A DNA stretch of 64,000 nucleotides from Streptomyces griseus subsp. griseus. GTDB taxonomy: Bacteria; Actinomycetota; Actinomycetes; Streptomycetales; Streptomycetaceae. The translations under genes were made by a program, and so were the position numbers. Under the pieces are notes generated by a model. That model saw only the letters and a list, made by a program, of their open reading frames with translations, searched no databases and had not been told where the DNA came from. Position 1 is the first letter of the stretch. The number at the start of each line of letters is the position of its first letter. Below are positions 33,996 through 43,857 of the stretch, in pieces. The stretch lies in assembly GCF_000720255.1 (NCBI RefSeq), contig NZ_JOJE01000013.1:291384-355383 (forward strand). Reading direction: 5' to 3'.

Positions 33996-34065
33996 GGTCG
34001 GGACTCGCCGCGGCGAGGTTGTCCTCGGCGAGGGCGTGCAGGGGCAGACTGTCTGGTGCGGTCAT
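33996..34065 (-). pseudogene. IS256-family transposase, first 23 codons only
   Basis: Reads MTAPDSLPLHALAEDNLAAA and then SPDL from 34065 leftward, the standard N-terminus of Streptomyces IS256-type transposases. After about 33996 the reading no longer resembles a transposase. It is the 5' stump left by a deletion or rearrangement near the unit B end. Confidence 0.6.
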
Positions 34066-34277
34066 CGTGCTGATCTCCTTCGAGCTTCGACATCTCGAAG
34101 ATCAGCCGGTGGCCGTTCATCCATGCGGGCGCCATCCCGATGCCGCACCGCCGCAGCAGGCCGCCGCAGCCGTCCCGGAAGGCCCGCGATCCGCAGAGCC
34201 CGGCGACGAGCCGCATCCGTCCTACGCCCCGATCGTCGGCCTCCTCTGAGCAGAAACCCTCAACCGGAAGGACGTCC

Positions 34278-34655
34278 GTGGCGCACACCGTCTACGACGT
34301 CACCACCTTCAAGGGCAGCGTCTCCCCGTACAAGGACGTCGGCAAGGTGATCAACGAGATCATCGCCGGCATCAAGTCGAAGCAGACCACCCAGAGCACC
34401 AGACCCGGCGTGACCGCCAACCAGTTCTCCTTCTCCGTCCCGGCCGGCAACATCACGCCGTCCGGAGCCGACCCCACACTCGTTCTCGTCGCCGGAGGCG
34501 ACCGCAACTACCTGGCCACCAACAACATCAAGGCCAACCTCGACGTCAAGATCGTCCTCGACTCCTCCACCACCAAGACGAAACTCCTGTACACCGGCAC
34601 CAGCGACCAACTCCAGGCGTACACGAACGACTACGCACTCGTGGCCACCCCCTGA
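34278..34655 (+). CDS. Small hypothetical protein linked to att sites (125 aa)
   Basis: I do not recognise a named family. The protein is Thr/Ser/Asn-rich and looks all-beta (FSFSVPAGNITPSGADPTLV, LVAGGDRNYLATNNIKANLD), without signal peptide or membrane segment. Start is a GTG at 34278 with a strong GGAAGGA site. A C-terminal fragment of a close relative survives at 5145-5252 beside core 1. It stands alone between the IS256 stump and a convergent TetR gene. Its repeated position next to element ends suggests it belongs to the element rather than to the sugar cargo. Function unknown. Confidence 0.7.
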   Translation: MAHTVYDVTTFKGSVSPYKDVGKVINEIIAGIKSKQTTQSTRPGVTANQFSFSVPAGNITPSGADPTLVLVAGGDRNYLATNNIKANLDVKIVLDSSTTKTKLLYTGTSDQLQAYTNDYALVATP

Positions 34656-34728
34656 ACAGGCCACCCGAGCGCGGGCACGGAGGGCATCAGCAGAGTCTCC
34701 GTGTCCGCGCACGTGCATGCGCGACCCC

Positions 34729-35388
34729 TCACAAGGCCTCTGACCGCTGTTGATCGGGCTTGTCGGCCAAGCCGCCCAAGAGGGCGTTGATGGCCCGCTC
34801 GGTGGAGGCGGCCATGTCGACGGAGTCGGGGGCGAGGAGCCACTGGATCTGAAGGCCGTCCATGACGGCGATGATGGCGTTGGCCGCGTCTTCGAGGTCG
34901 AGGTCGGGGCGCGTCTCGCCGAGTTCGCACGCTTCGGCGAGAGCGTCGGTGACGAAGGTGCGCAGGCCGGTGTAGCGGTCGCGGAAGTAGTCCTGGGCGG
35001 GGTGGCCTTCGGTGACGCTCTCCGCCGAGAGGACCGCGTACAGCCGGACGATGCCTTCGCGTTCGGTGTTGCGGCGGACGGTGTCGACGAGGTGGCGCAG
35101 AAAGGCCAGGCCGCGGGGGCGGTCGGGGCCGAGCTGTTCGATGTCGGTCGCGTCGCGCAGGTCCAGCACGCTGGTGAGCAGCTGGGCCTTGGAGCGGAAG
35201 TAGTGCAGGACGCCGGCCTGGGTGACTCCGGCGCGGTCGGCGATCTCCTGGAGTGAGGCGTTGTTGTAGCCGCGCGCCGCGAACGTGTCCATGGCGATCC
35301 GCAGGATCTCCTGCCGTCGCTGCTGGGCTTTGAGGCTCTTTCCCGCGCGGGGCTGCCGCTCCCCGTTCGGCGTGCTCTCGCTCATCAT
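34729..35388 (-). CDS. TetR-family transcriptional regulator (219 aa)
   Basis: N-terminal TetR DNA-binding domain with ILRIAMDTFAARGYNNAS, LQEIADRAGVTQAGVLHYF (recognition helix) and FRSKAQLL, then a C-terminal helical ligand domain (about residues 75-200). One of two adjacent ATGs at 35385/35388 is the start; the longer frame from 35454 would run into the promoter. It is divergent from the GH3 gene and shares a 152-bp interval with a perfect palindrome, its likely operator. It probably represses the beta-glucan locus. Confidence 0.9.
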   Translation of the reverse strand: MMSESTPNGERQPRAGKSLKAQQRRQEILRIAMDTFAARGYNNASLQEIADRAGVTQAGVLHYFRSKAQLLTSVLDLRDATDIEQLGPDRPRGLAFLRHLVDTVRRNTEREGIVRLYAVLSAESVTEGHPAQDYFRDRYTGLRTFVTDALAEACELGETRPDLDLEDAANAIIAVMDGLQIQWLLAPDSVDMAASTERAINALLGGLADKPDQQRSEAL

Positions 35389-35459
35389 GCGGAGTCTACG
35401 GGGCTGTCTGTCAGTGGTCACCTTCCGATCAAACCCGAGAAAGAACTTACGCACAAGGG

Positions 35460-35479
35460 CTTACTAAGTACTTAGTAAG
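35460..35479. promoter_or_regulatory. TetR operator between the regulator and the GH3 gene
   Basis: A perfect 20-bp palindrome (CTTACTAAGT and its complement ACTTAGTAAG) 61 bp before the GH3 start. It is AT-rich against a GC-rich background, lies between divergent genes and has the size of a TetR site. Confidence 0.85.
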
Positions 35480-35540
35480 TGTGCTTTTCTGCTCTCCGTT
35501 CCGCCCGATTCGTGCCGCGCCCCGGCCTGGAAGGACGAGC

Positions 35541-38096
35541 ATGAGCCGCCCCGCCCTCCCCGATGACACCGAACTCCGTCACCGCGTCCGCGGTTTGGAC
35601 CTGGACTCCAAGGTCCGGCTGCTGACCGGCGCCGGCCTGTGGAGACTCCCGGCAGAGCCCCGGCTCGGTCTGTCCGCGGTGACGATGTCCGACGGCCCGC
35701 AGGGCGTACGGGGGACCGGCGACGACCCGGACGAGACCGGCCTGCTGGCGCCCGCGCCGAGTGCGCTGGCGGCGGCCTGGGACACCGAGCTCGCGGAGCG
35801 GCTCGGGGAGCTGTTCGCCACGGAGGCCCGCCGGAAGGGGGTCGACGTGGTGCTGGCGCCGGTGGTCAACCTCCAGCGCACGCCGGTCGCCGGGCGCCAC
35901 TTCGAGTACTTCTCCGAGGACCCGCTGCTCACCGGCACGCTGGCCGCCGCCGTCGTGCGCGGTCTGCAGAGCCGGGGCGTGGGCGCGTGCCTCAAGCACT
36001 TCGTGGCCAACGACTCCGAGACCGACCGCACCGAGTACCGAGCCCGGCTGGACGAGCGGACGCTGCGGGAGGTCTACCTGGCCCCCTTCCAGCAGGTCCT
36101 CGCCGAGGCCGAGCCGTGGAGCGTCATGGCCGCGTACTCGGGCGTCGACGACGGGACCGAGTCCGCGCGGATGACCGAGCACACACGGCTGGTGCGCGAG
36201 GTGCTGAAGGGGGAGTGGGGGTACGACGGGCCCGTGGTCAGTGACTGGGCCGCGACCCGTTCCACCGTGGCCTCGGCGGTGGGTGGACTGGATCTGGCGA
36301 TGCCCGGCCCCGAGCCCCTGTGGGGCCGCCCTCTCGCCGAGGCCGTGCGTGCGGGCGAGGTGGACGAGCAACTCGTCGACGACAAGGTGCTCCGGCTGCT
36401 GCGGCTGGCCTCGCGCGTCGGCCGGCTCGACGAGCCGGGGCCGGCCTCCGTCCCGACCGCGCCCCCCGTCTCGACCGCGCCCACTCCGGAGGAGTTCCGG
36501 TTGCTGCGCGAGGTCGCCGCACGGGGCACGGTGCTGCTCCGCGACGAGGCGGACCTGCTGCCGCTGACCTCGGACGGCATCCGCAGCGTGGCGCTGATCG
36601 GCCCCAACGCCGTCGCACCGTACCTCCAGGGCGGCGGCAGCGCCTACGTCCCCGCGGTACGCACCGTGTCCTACGAGGAAGGACTGCGCGCCGCACTCCC
36701 CGAGGACGTCCAGCTGACCGTGCACCGGGGCGGCGACGCCCGCCTGCGCCTGCCGTACGCCTCCGCCGAGCTGCTCACCGACCCCGACAGCGGCGCGACG
36801 GGCATACGCGCCGACCACCTGGACGCCGAAGGCAACCGCATCGGCGGCGAGATCCGTGCCACCGGCGACTGGACCACGTACGACGGCTTCGGCCCGGCGA
36901 TCGACCGGGTGCTCCTGCGCACGGAGCTGACCCTCACCCAACCGGGCACGCACCGCCTGGAATTCGGATGCTCAGGACGCTTCAGCGTGAGCGTCGACGG
37001 CGAGGAGGTCCTGGCCGGCGAGGACGACCGGGGAGTGGAGCTGGTGCTGGAGTCCAGCCACAACCACCCGCCCCAGCGGGGGATCGACATCGAGGCCGGG
37101 CCGGAAGGGCGCAAGCTCGCCCTCGCCCTGGACCTCACCGTCGTGGACGCCGGTGGCTACGGCCGCTTCGTCACCGCCCAGGTCCGGCACGCCCCGCCCG
37201 GCCCGACCCCGTACGAGGAGATCGCCGAAGCCGCCGCGGCAGCTCAGGCGGCCGATGTGGCCGTCGTCGTGGTGGGCACCAACGAGGAGGTCGAGTCCGA
37301 GGGCTGGGACCGCACCGGCCTCGACCTGCCCGGCCACCAGAACGAACTGGTCCGCAAGGTGATCGCCGCCAACCCGCGCACCATCGTGGTCGTCAACGCC
37401 GGTGCCCCGGTGCTGCTGCCCTGGGCCGATGAAGCCCCCGCCCTGCTGTGGGCGTGGCTGCCGGGCCAGGAGGCCGGTCACGCGCTCGCCGATGTGCTGC
37501 TGGGCCGTACCGAGCCGTCGGGCCGACTGCCGTGGACGCTGCCCGCCCGCGCCGAGGACGTCCCCGTTCCCGACGCCCGCCCCCGCGACGGAATCGTGGA
37601 CTACGCCGAGGGCGTCCACGTCGGTCACCGGGCCTGGGACCGGGACGGGCTCGTCCCCGCCTTCCCGTTCGGTCACGGTCTGGGCTGGACCCGATGGGCG
37701 TACGAGTCCGTGACCCTCTCCCCGACTCCCGTCTCCGCCGCCTCCCCGACCAGCCCCGCAGGCGGAGACGGGCTCAATCTGACCGTGGCACTGACCAACA
37801 CCGGCCCCCGGGCCGGCCGTGAGGTCGTCCAGGTCTACCTGGAGCCACCGCAGGACGGCTCCGACCGGCAGGTGCGCCTGCTCGCCGGCTTCGCCACGAT
37901 CCAGGCGGCGCCCGGCGAACGCGTCACCGCCGAGGTACGCGTGCCCGCCCGCGCCTTCGAGATCTGGGACGGCGAGGCGAGTGCGTGGCGCACTCCGCCG
38001 GGGCGCTACCGCCTGCATGTCGGACGTTCCAGCCGTGAGCCGCGTCTCACCGCCGAAGTGACCGTCGACGACGGCCGCCGGCACCCCGCAGTCTGA
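35541..38096 (+). CDS. GH3 beta-glucosidase with PA14 insert (851 aa)
   Basis: No signal peptide, so it acts in the cytosol on imported oligosaccharides. The N-terminal barrel holds APVVNLQRTPVAGRHFEYFSE, KHFVANDSETDRTEY and the nucleophile Asp in VVSDWAATRS (about residue 234). The alpha/beta domain is interrupted at about residues 400-540 by a PA14-like beta-barrel (THRLEFGCSGRFSVSVDGEE), and an FnIII domain ends the protein. The ATG at 35541 has GGAAGGACGAGC upstream. First gene after the TetR operator; the transporter genes follow in the same direction, so it probably hydrolyses beta-linked gluco-oligosaccharides. Confidence 0.92.
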   Translation: MSRPALPDDTELRHRVRGLDLDSKVRLLTGAGLWRLPAEPRLGLSAVTMSDGPQGVRGTGDDPDETGLLAPAPSALAAAWDTELAERLGELFATEARRKGVDVVLAPVVNLQRTPVAGRHFEYFSEDPLLTGTLAAAVVRGLQSRGVGACLKHFVANDSETDRTEYRARLDERTLREVYLAPFQQVLAEAEPWSVMAAYSGVDDGTESARMTEHTRLVREVLKGEWGYDGPVVSDWAATRSTVASAVGGLDLAMPGPEPLWGRPLAEAVRAGEVDEQLVDDKVLRLLRLASRVGRLDEPGPASVPTAPPVSTAPTPEEFRLLREVAARGTVLLRDEADLLPLTSDGIRSVALIGPNAVAPYLQGGGSAYVPAVRTVSYEEGLRAALPEDVQLTVHRGGDARLRLPYASAELLTDPDSGATGIRADHLDAEGNRIGGEIRATGDWTTYDGFGPAIDRVLLRTELTLTQPGTHRLEFGCSGRFSVSVDGEEVLAGEDDRGVELVLESSHNHPPQRGIDIEAGPEGRKLALALDLTVVDAGGYGRFVTAQVRHAPPGPTPYEEIAEAAAAAQAADVAVVVVGTNEEVESEGWDRTGLDLPGHQNELVRKVIAANPRTIVVVNAGAPVLLPWADEAPALLWAWLPGQEAGHALADVLLGRTEPSGRLPWTLPARAEDVPVPDARPRDGIVDYAEGVHVGHRAWDRDGLVPAFPFGHGLGWTRWAYESVTLSPTPVSAASPTSPAGGDGLNLTVALTNTGPRAGREVVQVYLEPPQDGSDRQVRLLAGFATIQAAPGERVTAEVRVPARAFEIWDGEASAWRTPPGRYRLHVGRSSREPRLTAEVTVDDGRRHPAV

Positions 38097-38172
38097 GCCA
38101 CCCCCGGCTGCTCAACCCTTTTGCCCCGCCCCGGCCTCACCCTCATCAGCACGACCGCAAGGAGCCGCAACC

Positions 38173-39471
38173 ATGAGCACCATCCGTCCCGCCACCAGAA
38201 CCCTTCAGATCGCCTGTGCCACCATCGCGGCGGCTCTGCTGGCCACCGGCTGCGGCCGCAGCGACGACTCCTCGGCCGCCGACAACGCCCCGGCCAAGAT
38301 CGGCAGCGGCAAGGCCAAGGGCACGCTGGTCATGTGGTCCATGGGCGACAAGGCCGACAAGGACCTGCAGAGCCTGGCGAAGAAGTTCGAGCAGCAGAAC
38401 CCGGGCGTGAAGGTGCAGATCACCGCGGTGCCGTGGGACGCCGCGCACGAGAAGCTGACCACCGCGATCGCCGGCGGCAACACCCCGGACATGTCGTTGA
38501 TCGGCTCCACCTGGATGGCCGAGATGGCCGCCATGAACGGCTTCCAGGCCACCCCGGCGTCCTTCAAGTCGTCCGCGTTCTTCCCGGGCCAGTGGGACAC
38601 CACGAAGTACAAGGACACCTCCTACGGCGTCCCGTTCATCGCCGACACGTCGGTGATCTACTACCGGAGCGACATCACCACGAAGGCCGGTATCAAGGGC
38701 GCTCCCGCCGGCGACTGGGCCGGATATCTGAGGGACCTCAAGGCCATCCAGGCCACCGCGGGTAAGCAGAACCCCAAGCTGCGCAACGCCACCCAGCTCC
38801 AGGTCGGCTTCAACTCCTGGCTGTTCTGGCTGCCGATGGTCTGGCAGCAGGGCGGCGACATCTACGACGCCGACGCGAAGAAGTTCACGTTCGACACGCC
38901 CGCGGTCACCAAGGCCCTGGAGTACTACAGCGGCGTCTTCAAGGACAAGCTCTCGCCGAACGACAAGACCGACGCCCGCCAGAACATCCAGAACGGTCTG
39001 ATCGGCACCGTGCAGCAGGGCGCCAGCACCGGCGGCGACCTCCACAAGAACGCCCCCGACCTGGACAGCAAGTGGCAGACCATGCCGCTGCCGAAGGGCA
39101 CGCAGGCGGCCGGCCTGGCCGGCGGCAGCGACCTGGCGGTCTTCAAGGACGCCAAGAACGCCGACGCGGCCTGGAAGTTCGTCCAGTTCCTGACCGAGCC
39201 GAAGAACCTGGCCGCGTACGGGCAGGCGTCCGGCAACCTGCCCGCCGCCGTCCAGTCCTGGTCGGAGGGCGAGCTGAGCGAGAACACCAAGATGGCGGCC
39301 TTCGAGACCCAGCTGAAGGTCACCAAGGCCCCGCCGGCCATCACGACCTGGCAGCAGGTCGCCGACGCCATCGACTCCGAGCTGGAAAAGCTCGCCTACG
39401 GCAAGACCACCGTCGCCGACGTGCAGAAGACCTTGCAGTCCAAGGCCACCAGCATCGGCGCCGGCCGCTGA
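38173..39471 (+). CDS. Sugar-binding lipoprotein of the beta-glucan locus importer (432 aa)
   Basis: Family-1 solute-binding protein with signal peptide and lipobox LLATGC (Cys about 27). Body motifs include LVMWSMGDKADKDLQSLAKK, VPWDAAHEKLTTAIAGG and DLAVFKDAKNADAAWKFVQF, typical for oligosaccharide binders. AAGGAG precedes the ATG at 38173. It sits 76 bp after the GH3 gene and 31 bp before the permeases. Ligand is likely a beta-gluco-oligosaccharide, inferred from neighbours. Confidence 0.9.
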   Translation: MSTIRPATRTLQIACATIAAALLATGCGRSDDSSAADNAPAKIGSGKAKGTLVMWSMGDKADKDLQSLAKKFEQQNPGVKVQITAVPWDAAHEKLTTAIAGGNTPDMSLIGSTWMAEMAAMNGFQATPASFKSSAFFPGQWDTTKYKDTSYGVPFIADTSVIYYRSDITTKAGIKGAPAGDWAGYLRDLKAIQATAGKQNPKLRNATQLQVGFNSWLFWLPMVWQQGGDIYDADAKKFTFDTPAVTKALEYYSGVFKDKLSPNDKTDARQNIQNGLIGTVQQGASTGGDLHKNAPDLDSKWQTMPLPKGTQAAGLAGGSDLAVFKDAKNADAAWKFVQFLTEPKNLAAYGQASGNLPAAVQSWSEGELSENTKMAAFETQLKVTKAPPAITTWQQVADAIDSELEKLAYGKTTVADVQKTLQSKATSIGAGR

Positions 39472-39502
39472 GCGCCGACGCCCGCATCCCTCGTACGGAC
39501 GG

Positions 39503-40480
39503 ATGACCACGATGCCCACGACCACTCTCGCGGGGCAGGGCGCCCAGGAGGGAGACACCGTCGGCAAGCGGCCGGCGGCCACTCCCTCGCTGCGGCGCAG
39601 CACCGCGCGAGGCCGCCAGACCCGCGCCGCCTGGGTCCTCGCCGCCCCGTTCCTCGCCCTGTTCCTCGCCTTCATGCTGCTGCCGGTCGTCTGGTCGACG
39701 CTGATGAGCCTGACCGACACCCAGAGCGCCGACCTGCGCACACCGCTGAACGTGTCGTTCACCGGCTTCGACAACTACGTACGGCTCTTTGAGGACCCTC
39801 AGTTCTTCACCGCCCTGCGCAACACCGGTGTGTTCGTCCTGGTGGCCCTGCCTCTGACGCTGGCCGCCGGACTCGCTGCGGCGGTCGCCCTCGACAGCGG
39901 CATCCGCCGCTTCCGTGCCCTCTTCCGGGTCGGCTTCTACCTGCCGGTGATCACCAGCATCGTGGCCGTCGCCGTGGTGTGGAAGACCCTCCTCGAACCC
40001 CACGCGGGCCTGGTGAACACCGTCCTCGCCTGGTTCGGGATCGACGGCCCGGCCTGGCTGGCCGACACCCGTTTCGCCCTGCCCGTCATGATCGTGCTGG
40101 CCGTATGGCGCAACCTCGGCACCGTCATGATCATCATGCTGGCGGGGCTCCAGTCCGTCCCCCAGTCCCTGATGGAGGCGGCCGAACTCGACGGCGCCGG
40201 GGCCTGGCAGCGGTTCTGGCGGGTCACGTTCCCGCTCCTGCGTCCCGCCCTCCTCCTCACCGCTGTCACCACCGGCATCGGCTACCTGCAGTTCTTCGAC
40301 GAACCCTTCGTCATGACCGACGGCGGACCGCTGGACTCCACGCTGTCGGCCACGCTGTACGCCTACAAGCAGTTCGGCAACGGCAACTACGGCATCGCCT
40401 CGGCCGCCGGCTACGTCGTCTTCGTCCTGATCATCGCCCTGACCGTGCTGCAGTTCCGCATGCTGCGGGACAAGGACTGA
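39503..40480 (+). CDS. CUT1-type ABC permease, MalF-like (325 aa)
   Basis: About six membrane segments from residue 43 (WVLAAPFLALFLAFMLLPVV) and EAA loop EAAELDGAGAWQRFWRVTFP at about residue 225. The first 38 residues are polar and basic. It is spaced 7 bp from the second permease. No ATPase gene is near, consistent with use of a shared MsiK-type ATPase. Confidence 0.92.
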   Translation: MTTMPTTTLAGQGAQEGDTVGKRPAATPSLRRSTARGRQTRAAWVLAAPFLALFLAFMLLPVVWSTLMSLTDTQSADLRTPLNVSFTGFDNYVRLFEDPQFFTALRNTGVFVLVALPLTLAAGLAAAVALDSGIRRFRALFRVGFYLPVITSIVAVAVVWKTLLEPHAGLVNTVLAWFGIDGPAWLADTRFALPVMIVLAVWRNLGTVMIIMLAGLQSVPQSLMEAAELDGAGAWQRFWRVTFPLLRPALLLTAVTTGIGYLQFFDEPFVMTDGGPLDSTLSATLYAYKQFGNGNYGIASAAGYVVFVLIIALTVLQFRMLRDKD

Positions 40481-40487
40481 TGCCCCG

Positions 40488-41357
40488 ATGACCACCACCA
40501 CGATCAACACCGCCAAGGTGCTACGACGCCGCCGCATCCGGCAGGAATGGGGTCGCCCCTGGCTCTACCTGCCGCTCACCGGCCTGCTGCTGCTCATGAT
40601 CACGCCGTTCCTGTGGATGCTGTCCAGCGCGTTCAAGTCCGAGGGCGACATCCGCAGAGTTCCGCCGGACCTGATTCCCACCAGCCCCACGCTCGCGAAC
40701 TTTCGCGAGCTGTTCAGCAGCCTCGACTTCACGACGATGTTCGCCAACTCCGTGATCGTGGCCCTGGCTGTCACCGCCGGGAACCTGATCTTCTGCTCCA
40801 TGCTGGGCTACGCCCTGGCCAAACTGGAGTTCCGGGGGCAGCGCGCGGTGTTCGGCCTGGTCATGGCCACGCTGATGGTGCCGGGCCTGGTCACTTTCGT
40901 ACCGCTGTACGTACTCGTGGCCAACATGAAGCTGACCGGCTCCCTGCTCGGGCTGATCCTGCCGTTCCTGGCCACCCCGTTCGGGGTCTTCCTGATGCGG
41001 CAGTTCATCTCCACCCTGCCCGACGAACTCATCGACGCCGCCCGCGTCGACGGTTGCCGTGAACTGGCCATCTTCTGGAAGATCATTCTTCCGCTGACCA
41101 GGCCGGCCCTCGCCACCCTGGGGATCATCACCTTCCTCGGCTCCTGGAACAACTTCCTGTGGCCTCTGGTCGTGGCCCAGAACGAGAGCCAGTACACCCT
41201 CCCCGTCGGCCTCGCTCTGGCCAGCAGCGGACAGGACTTCACCCGCTTCGGCGTCCTGCTCGCCGGAGCCGTGGTCGTCCTGCTGCCGGTGACGATCGTC
41301 TTCCTTCTGTTCCAGCGCCACTTCGTGGCCGGCATCGCCACGACCGGTCTGAAGTGA
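40488..41357 (+). CDS. CUT1-type ABC permease, MalG-like (289 aa)
   Basis: Second permease of the importer, with membrane segments from residue 25 (LYLPLTGLLLLMITPFLWML) and EAA loop DAARVDGCRELAIFWKIILP at about residue 184. It ends 107 bp before the secreted GH30 gene, so the same transcript could run on into that enzyme gene. Confidence 0.92.
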   Translation: MTTTTINTAKVLRRRRIRQEWGRPWLYLPLTGLLLLMITPFLWMLSSAFKSEGDIRRVPPDLIPTSPTLANFRELFSSLDFTTMFANSVIVALAVTAGNLIFCSMLGYALAKLEFRGQRAVFGLVMATLMVPGLVTFVPLYVLVANMKLTGSLLGLILPFLATPFGVFLMRQFISTLPDELIDAARVDGCRELAIFWKIILPLTRPALATLGIITFLGSWNNFLWPLVVAQNESQYTLPVGLALASSGQDFTRFGVLLAGAVVVLLPVTIVFLLFQRHFVAGIATTGLK

Positions 41358-41464
41358 CATCAGCCCCGGCGCCCTTACCCGGGCCCCACGCGCCGGTTCC
41401 GCACCACCCCCGTCATGCACGCGCGCCGCCGTGCATGGCCGTCATGCCCGCAAGGAGCCGCACC

Positions 41465-43729
41465 ATGAACCGCACCACCCGGCAATGGCGCCGGACCGCC
41501 CTGACCACCACCGTCGCCGCCGCCGTGCTCGCGACCCTCCCCGCCCTTCCGGCCGCCACCCCGGCCTCCGCCACCCCCACGTCCGGCACGGCGTCGGTCT
41601 GGCTGACCGACCCGTCCACCGGCACCTACCTCTCCAAGCAGTCGCCGGTGACCTGGAAGACCAGCGCGGCATCCACGAGCACCAAGACCATCACGGTCGA
41701 CACCACCCGCAAGTACCAGCAGATGACCGGCTTCGGAGCCTCCTTCACCGACTCCTCCGCCTGGCTGGTCGGCACCAAACTCACCACCAAGCAGCGCAAC
41801 GCTCTGATGCGCGACCTGTTCAGCCGCAGCGACGGCATCGGTCTGAGCTTCCTGCGCCAGCCCATGGGCGCCACCGACTTCACGGTCAACGGCAACTACT
41901 CCTACGACGACATGCCGACCGGCGGGAGCGACCCCACGCTCGCCAACTTCTCCATCGACCAGGACCGGTCGTACACCATCCCCCTGCTGAAGCAGGCCCG
42001 AAAGCTCAACCCGCAGCTGACCGTCATGGCCACCCCGTGGAGCCCGCCCGGGTGGATGAAGACCGGCGACACGATGAACGGCGGCCAGATCAAGCCCGCT
42101 GCCTACCAGCAACTCGCCGACTACTTCGCCAAGTTCCTCAAGGCGTACAAGGCGGCCGGGGTCCCGGTCCGCTACGTCACCCCGCAGAACGAGCCGCTGA
42201 ACAACACCTCCGCCTACCCGAGCACGAGCCTGACGGCGGACCAGGCCAAGACCTTCATCAACGACTACCTCGCCCCGACCCTGCGCAAGCAGCACCTGTC
42301 CACCGGCATCCTGGGCTACGACCACAACTGGGACGTCACCAGCTACCCCGAGTCCCTGTACAGCGACGCGGCGAGCGCGAAGAACGTCGCCGGAACGGCC
42401 TGGCACTGCTATGCCGGTGACGTCTCGGCGCAGTCCGTCGTCCACAACGACTACCCGAACAAGCCCGCCTTCCAGAGCGAGTGCTCCGGCGGCAGCTGGG
42501 AGGGCACCGACGCGGGCGCCACCTTCGCCGGAACGATGGACAACATCATCAACGGCCCGCGGAACTGGGCGAAGAGCATCATCCGCTGGAACATCGCCCT
42601 CGACGGCTCCAGCGGCCCGACGAACAACGGCTGCCAGGGCTGCCGCCCGGTGGTGACCGTCTCCCAGAACGCCGACGGCACCTACTCGTACAAGCCGACG
42701 GCCGACTACTGGGGCCTCGCCCAGGCCAGCAAGTTCGTCCAGCCCGGCGCCCGCCGAGTCGCCTCCAACTCCTTCGGCAAGGGCGACCTCGAGGACGTCG
42801 CCTTCACCAACCCCGACGGTTCCACCGCGCTGATCGCCTACAACTCCGGCACTGCAGAGCGCACCTTCACCGTCAGCTGGGGCGACCGCGCCTTCACCTA
42901 CACGCTCGCCGCGGGAGCAGCCGTCACCTTCACCTGGAACGGCACCCAGCGTGGCAGCACCGCGCCGTCCGCCATCGGCTCGGTCGACATCCCCTTCCGC
43001 AACTCCGACGGCAGCCAGGCCCTGATCAGCTACGACAGCAGCATGCTCGCCGAGCAGCCCCAGGTGCGCGTCGGCGACCAGTGGCTCGGCTACACCCTGC
43101 CCACCGGTGCCTCGCTCACCCCGCCCACCGGCGACGTGGCCCTGTCCCGCGACGGCTGGCAGGCTTCGGCGTCCGCGAGCAGCTCGGACGACCCGCCGTC
43201 CAAGGCCATCGACGGCGACGCGTCCACCCGCTGGAGCCTGGGCCACGGCATGCAGCCCGGCGACTGGTTCCAGGTCGACCTCGGCTCCACCCAGACCTTC
43301 GACCAGGTCGTCCTGGACACCACCACCTCGTCCGGCGACTACGTCCGCCAGTACGAGGTGTCCACCTCCGACGACGGCATCACGTGGAGCAAGCCGATCG
43401 CGACCGGGGCGGGCAGCACCGTGGCCCGGATCCTGCTGCCCACCACCACCGCTCGCTACATCCGGGTGACCAACGAGGCCGGCTCCGGCAGCTGGTGGTC
43501 CATACACGACCTGACCGTCCTCGCTCCCTACGGCAAGGCCACCACAAGTGCGAGCGAGACCGGGGGCGTTCAGCGCAAGAGCGCGGCAATGCCCGACGGC
43601 ACCCGGCTGACAGCCGTCTACAACTCCGGCGGCAGCATCGCCACGTTCGACGTCCCGTGGGGCGACACGACGTACAGCTACCGCCTGCCCGCCGGTGCCG
43701 CAGCGATCTTCACCGCCCGTTCGGCCTGA
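41465..43729 (+). CDS. Secreted GH30 glucanase (beta-1,6-glucanase/glucosylceramidase type) with CBM32 (754 aa)
   Basis: Signal peptide with cleavage near ASA (about residue 38). The GH30 barrel reads QMTGFGASFTDSSAWL, FLRQPMGATDF and TPWSPPGWMKT; the acid/base Glu is in TPQNEPLNN (about residue 242) and the nucleophile in FQSECSGG (about 339). The side beta-domain follows, then a predicted F5/8-type C (CBM32) module at about residues 555-690 (WSLGHGMQPGDWFQVDLGS) and a short C-terminal repeat of the beta-domain type (TYSYRLPAGAAAIF). AAGGAG precedes the ATG at 41465. The catalytic part resembles GH30_3 enzymes on beta-1,6-glucan. Confidence 0.9.
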   Translation: MNRTTRQWRRTALTTTVAAAVLATLPALPAATPASATPTSGTASVWLTDPSTGTYLSKQSPVTWKTSAASTSTKTITVDTTRKYQQMTGFGASFTDSSAWLVGTKLTTKQRNALMRDLFSRSDGIGLSFLRQPMGATDFTVNGNYSYDDMPTGGSDPTLANFSIDQDRSYTIPLLKQARKLNPQLTVMATPWSPPGWMKTGDTMNGGQIKPAAYQQLADYFAKFLKAYKAAGVPVRYVTPQNEPLNNTSAYPSTSLTADQAKTFINDYLAPTLRKQHLSTGILGYDHNWDVTSYPESLYSDAASAKNVAGTAWHCYAGDVSAQSVVHNDYPNKPAFQSECSGGSWEGTDAGATFAGTMDNIINGPRNWAKSIIRWNIALDGSSGPTNNGCQGCRPVVTVSQNADGTYSYKPTADYWGLAQASKFVQPGARRVASNSFGKGDLEDVAFTNPDGSTALIAYNSGTAERTFTVSWGDRAFTYTLAAGAAVTFTWNGTQRGSTAPSAIGSVDIPFRNSDGSQALISYDSSMLAEQPQVRVGDQWLGYTLPTGASLTPPTGDVALSRDGWQASASASSSDDPPSKAIDGDASTRWSLGHGMQPGDWFQVDLGSTQTFDQVVLDTTTSSGDYVRQYEVSTSDDGITWSKPIATGAGSTVARILLPTTTARYIRVTNEAGSGSWWSIHDLTVLAPYGKATTSASETGGVQRKSAAMPDGTRLTAVYNSGGSIATFDVPWGDTTYSYRLPAGAAAIFTARSA

Positions 43730-43857
43730 ACCCGAACCTCACCCCCCACAACTCCCCCTCGTGATCTGGGTCATACACCGCGACGCCGCTCTGCGAGCCG
43801 CATCGGCAGGCCGTCGTGAACCAGCCACGCATACCACCCCGAGGAGGTGGCGTTTCG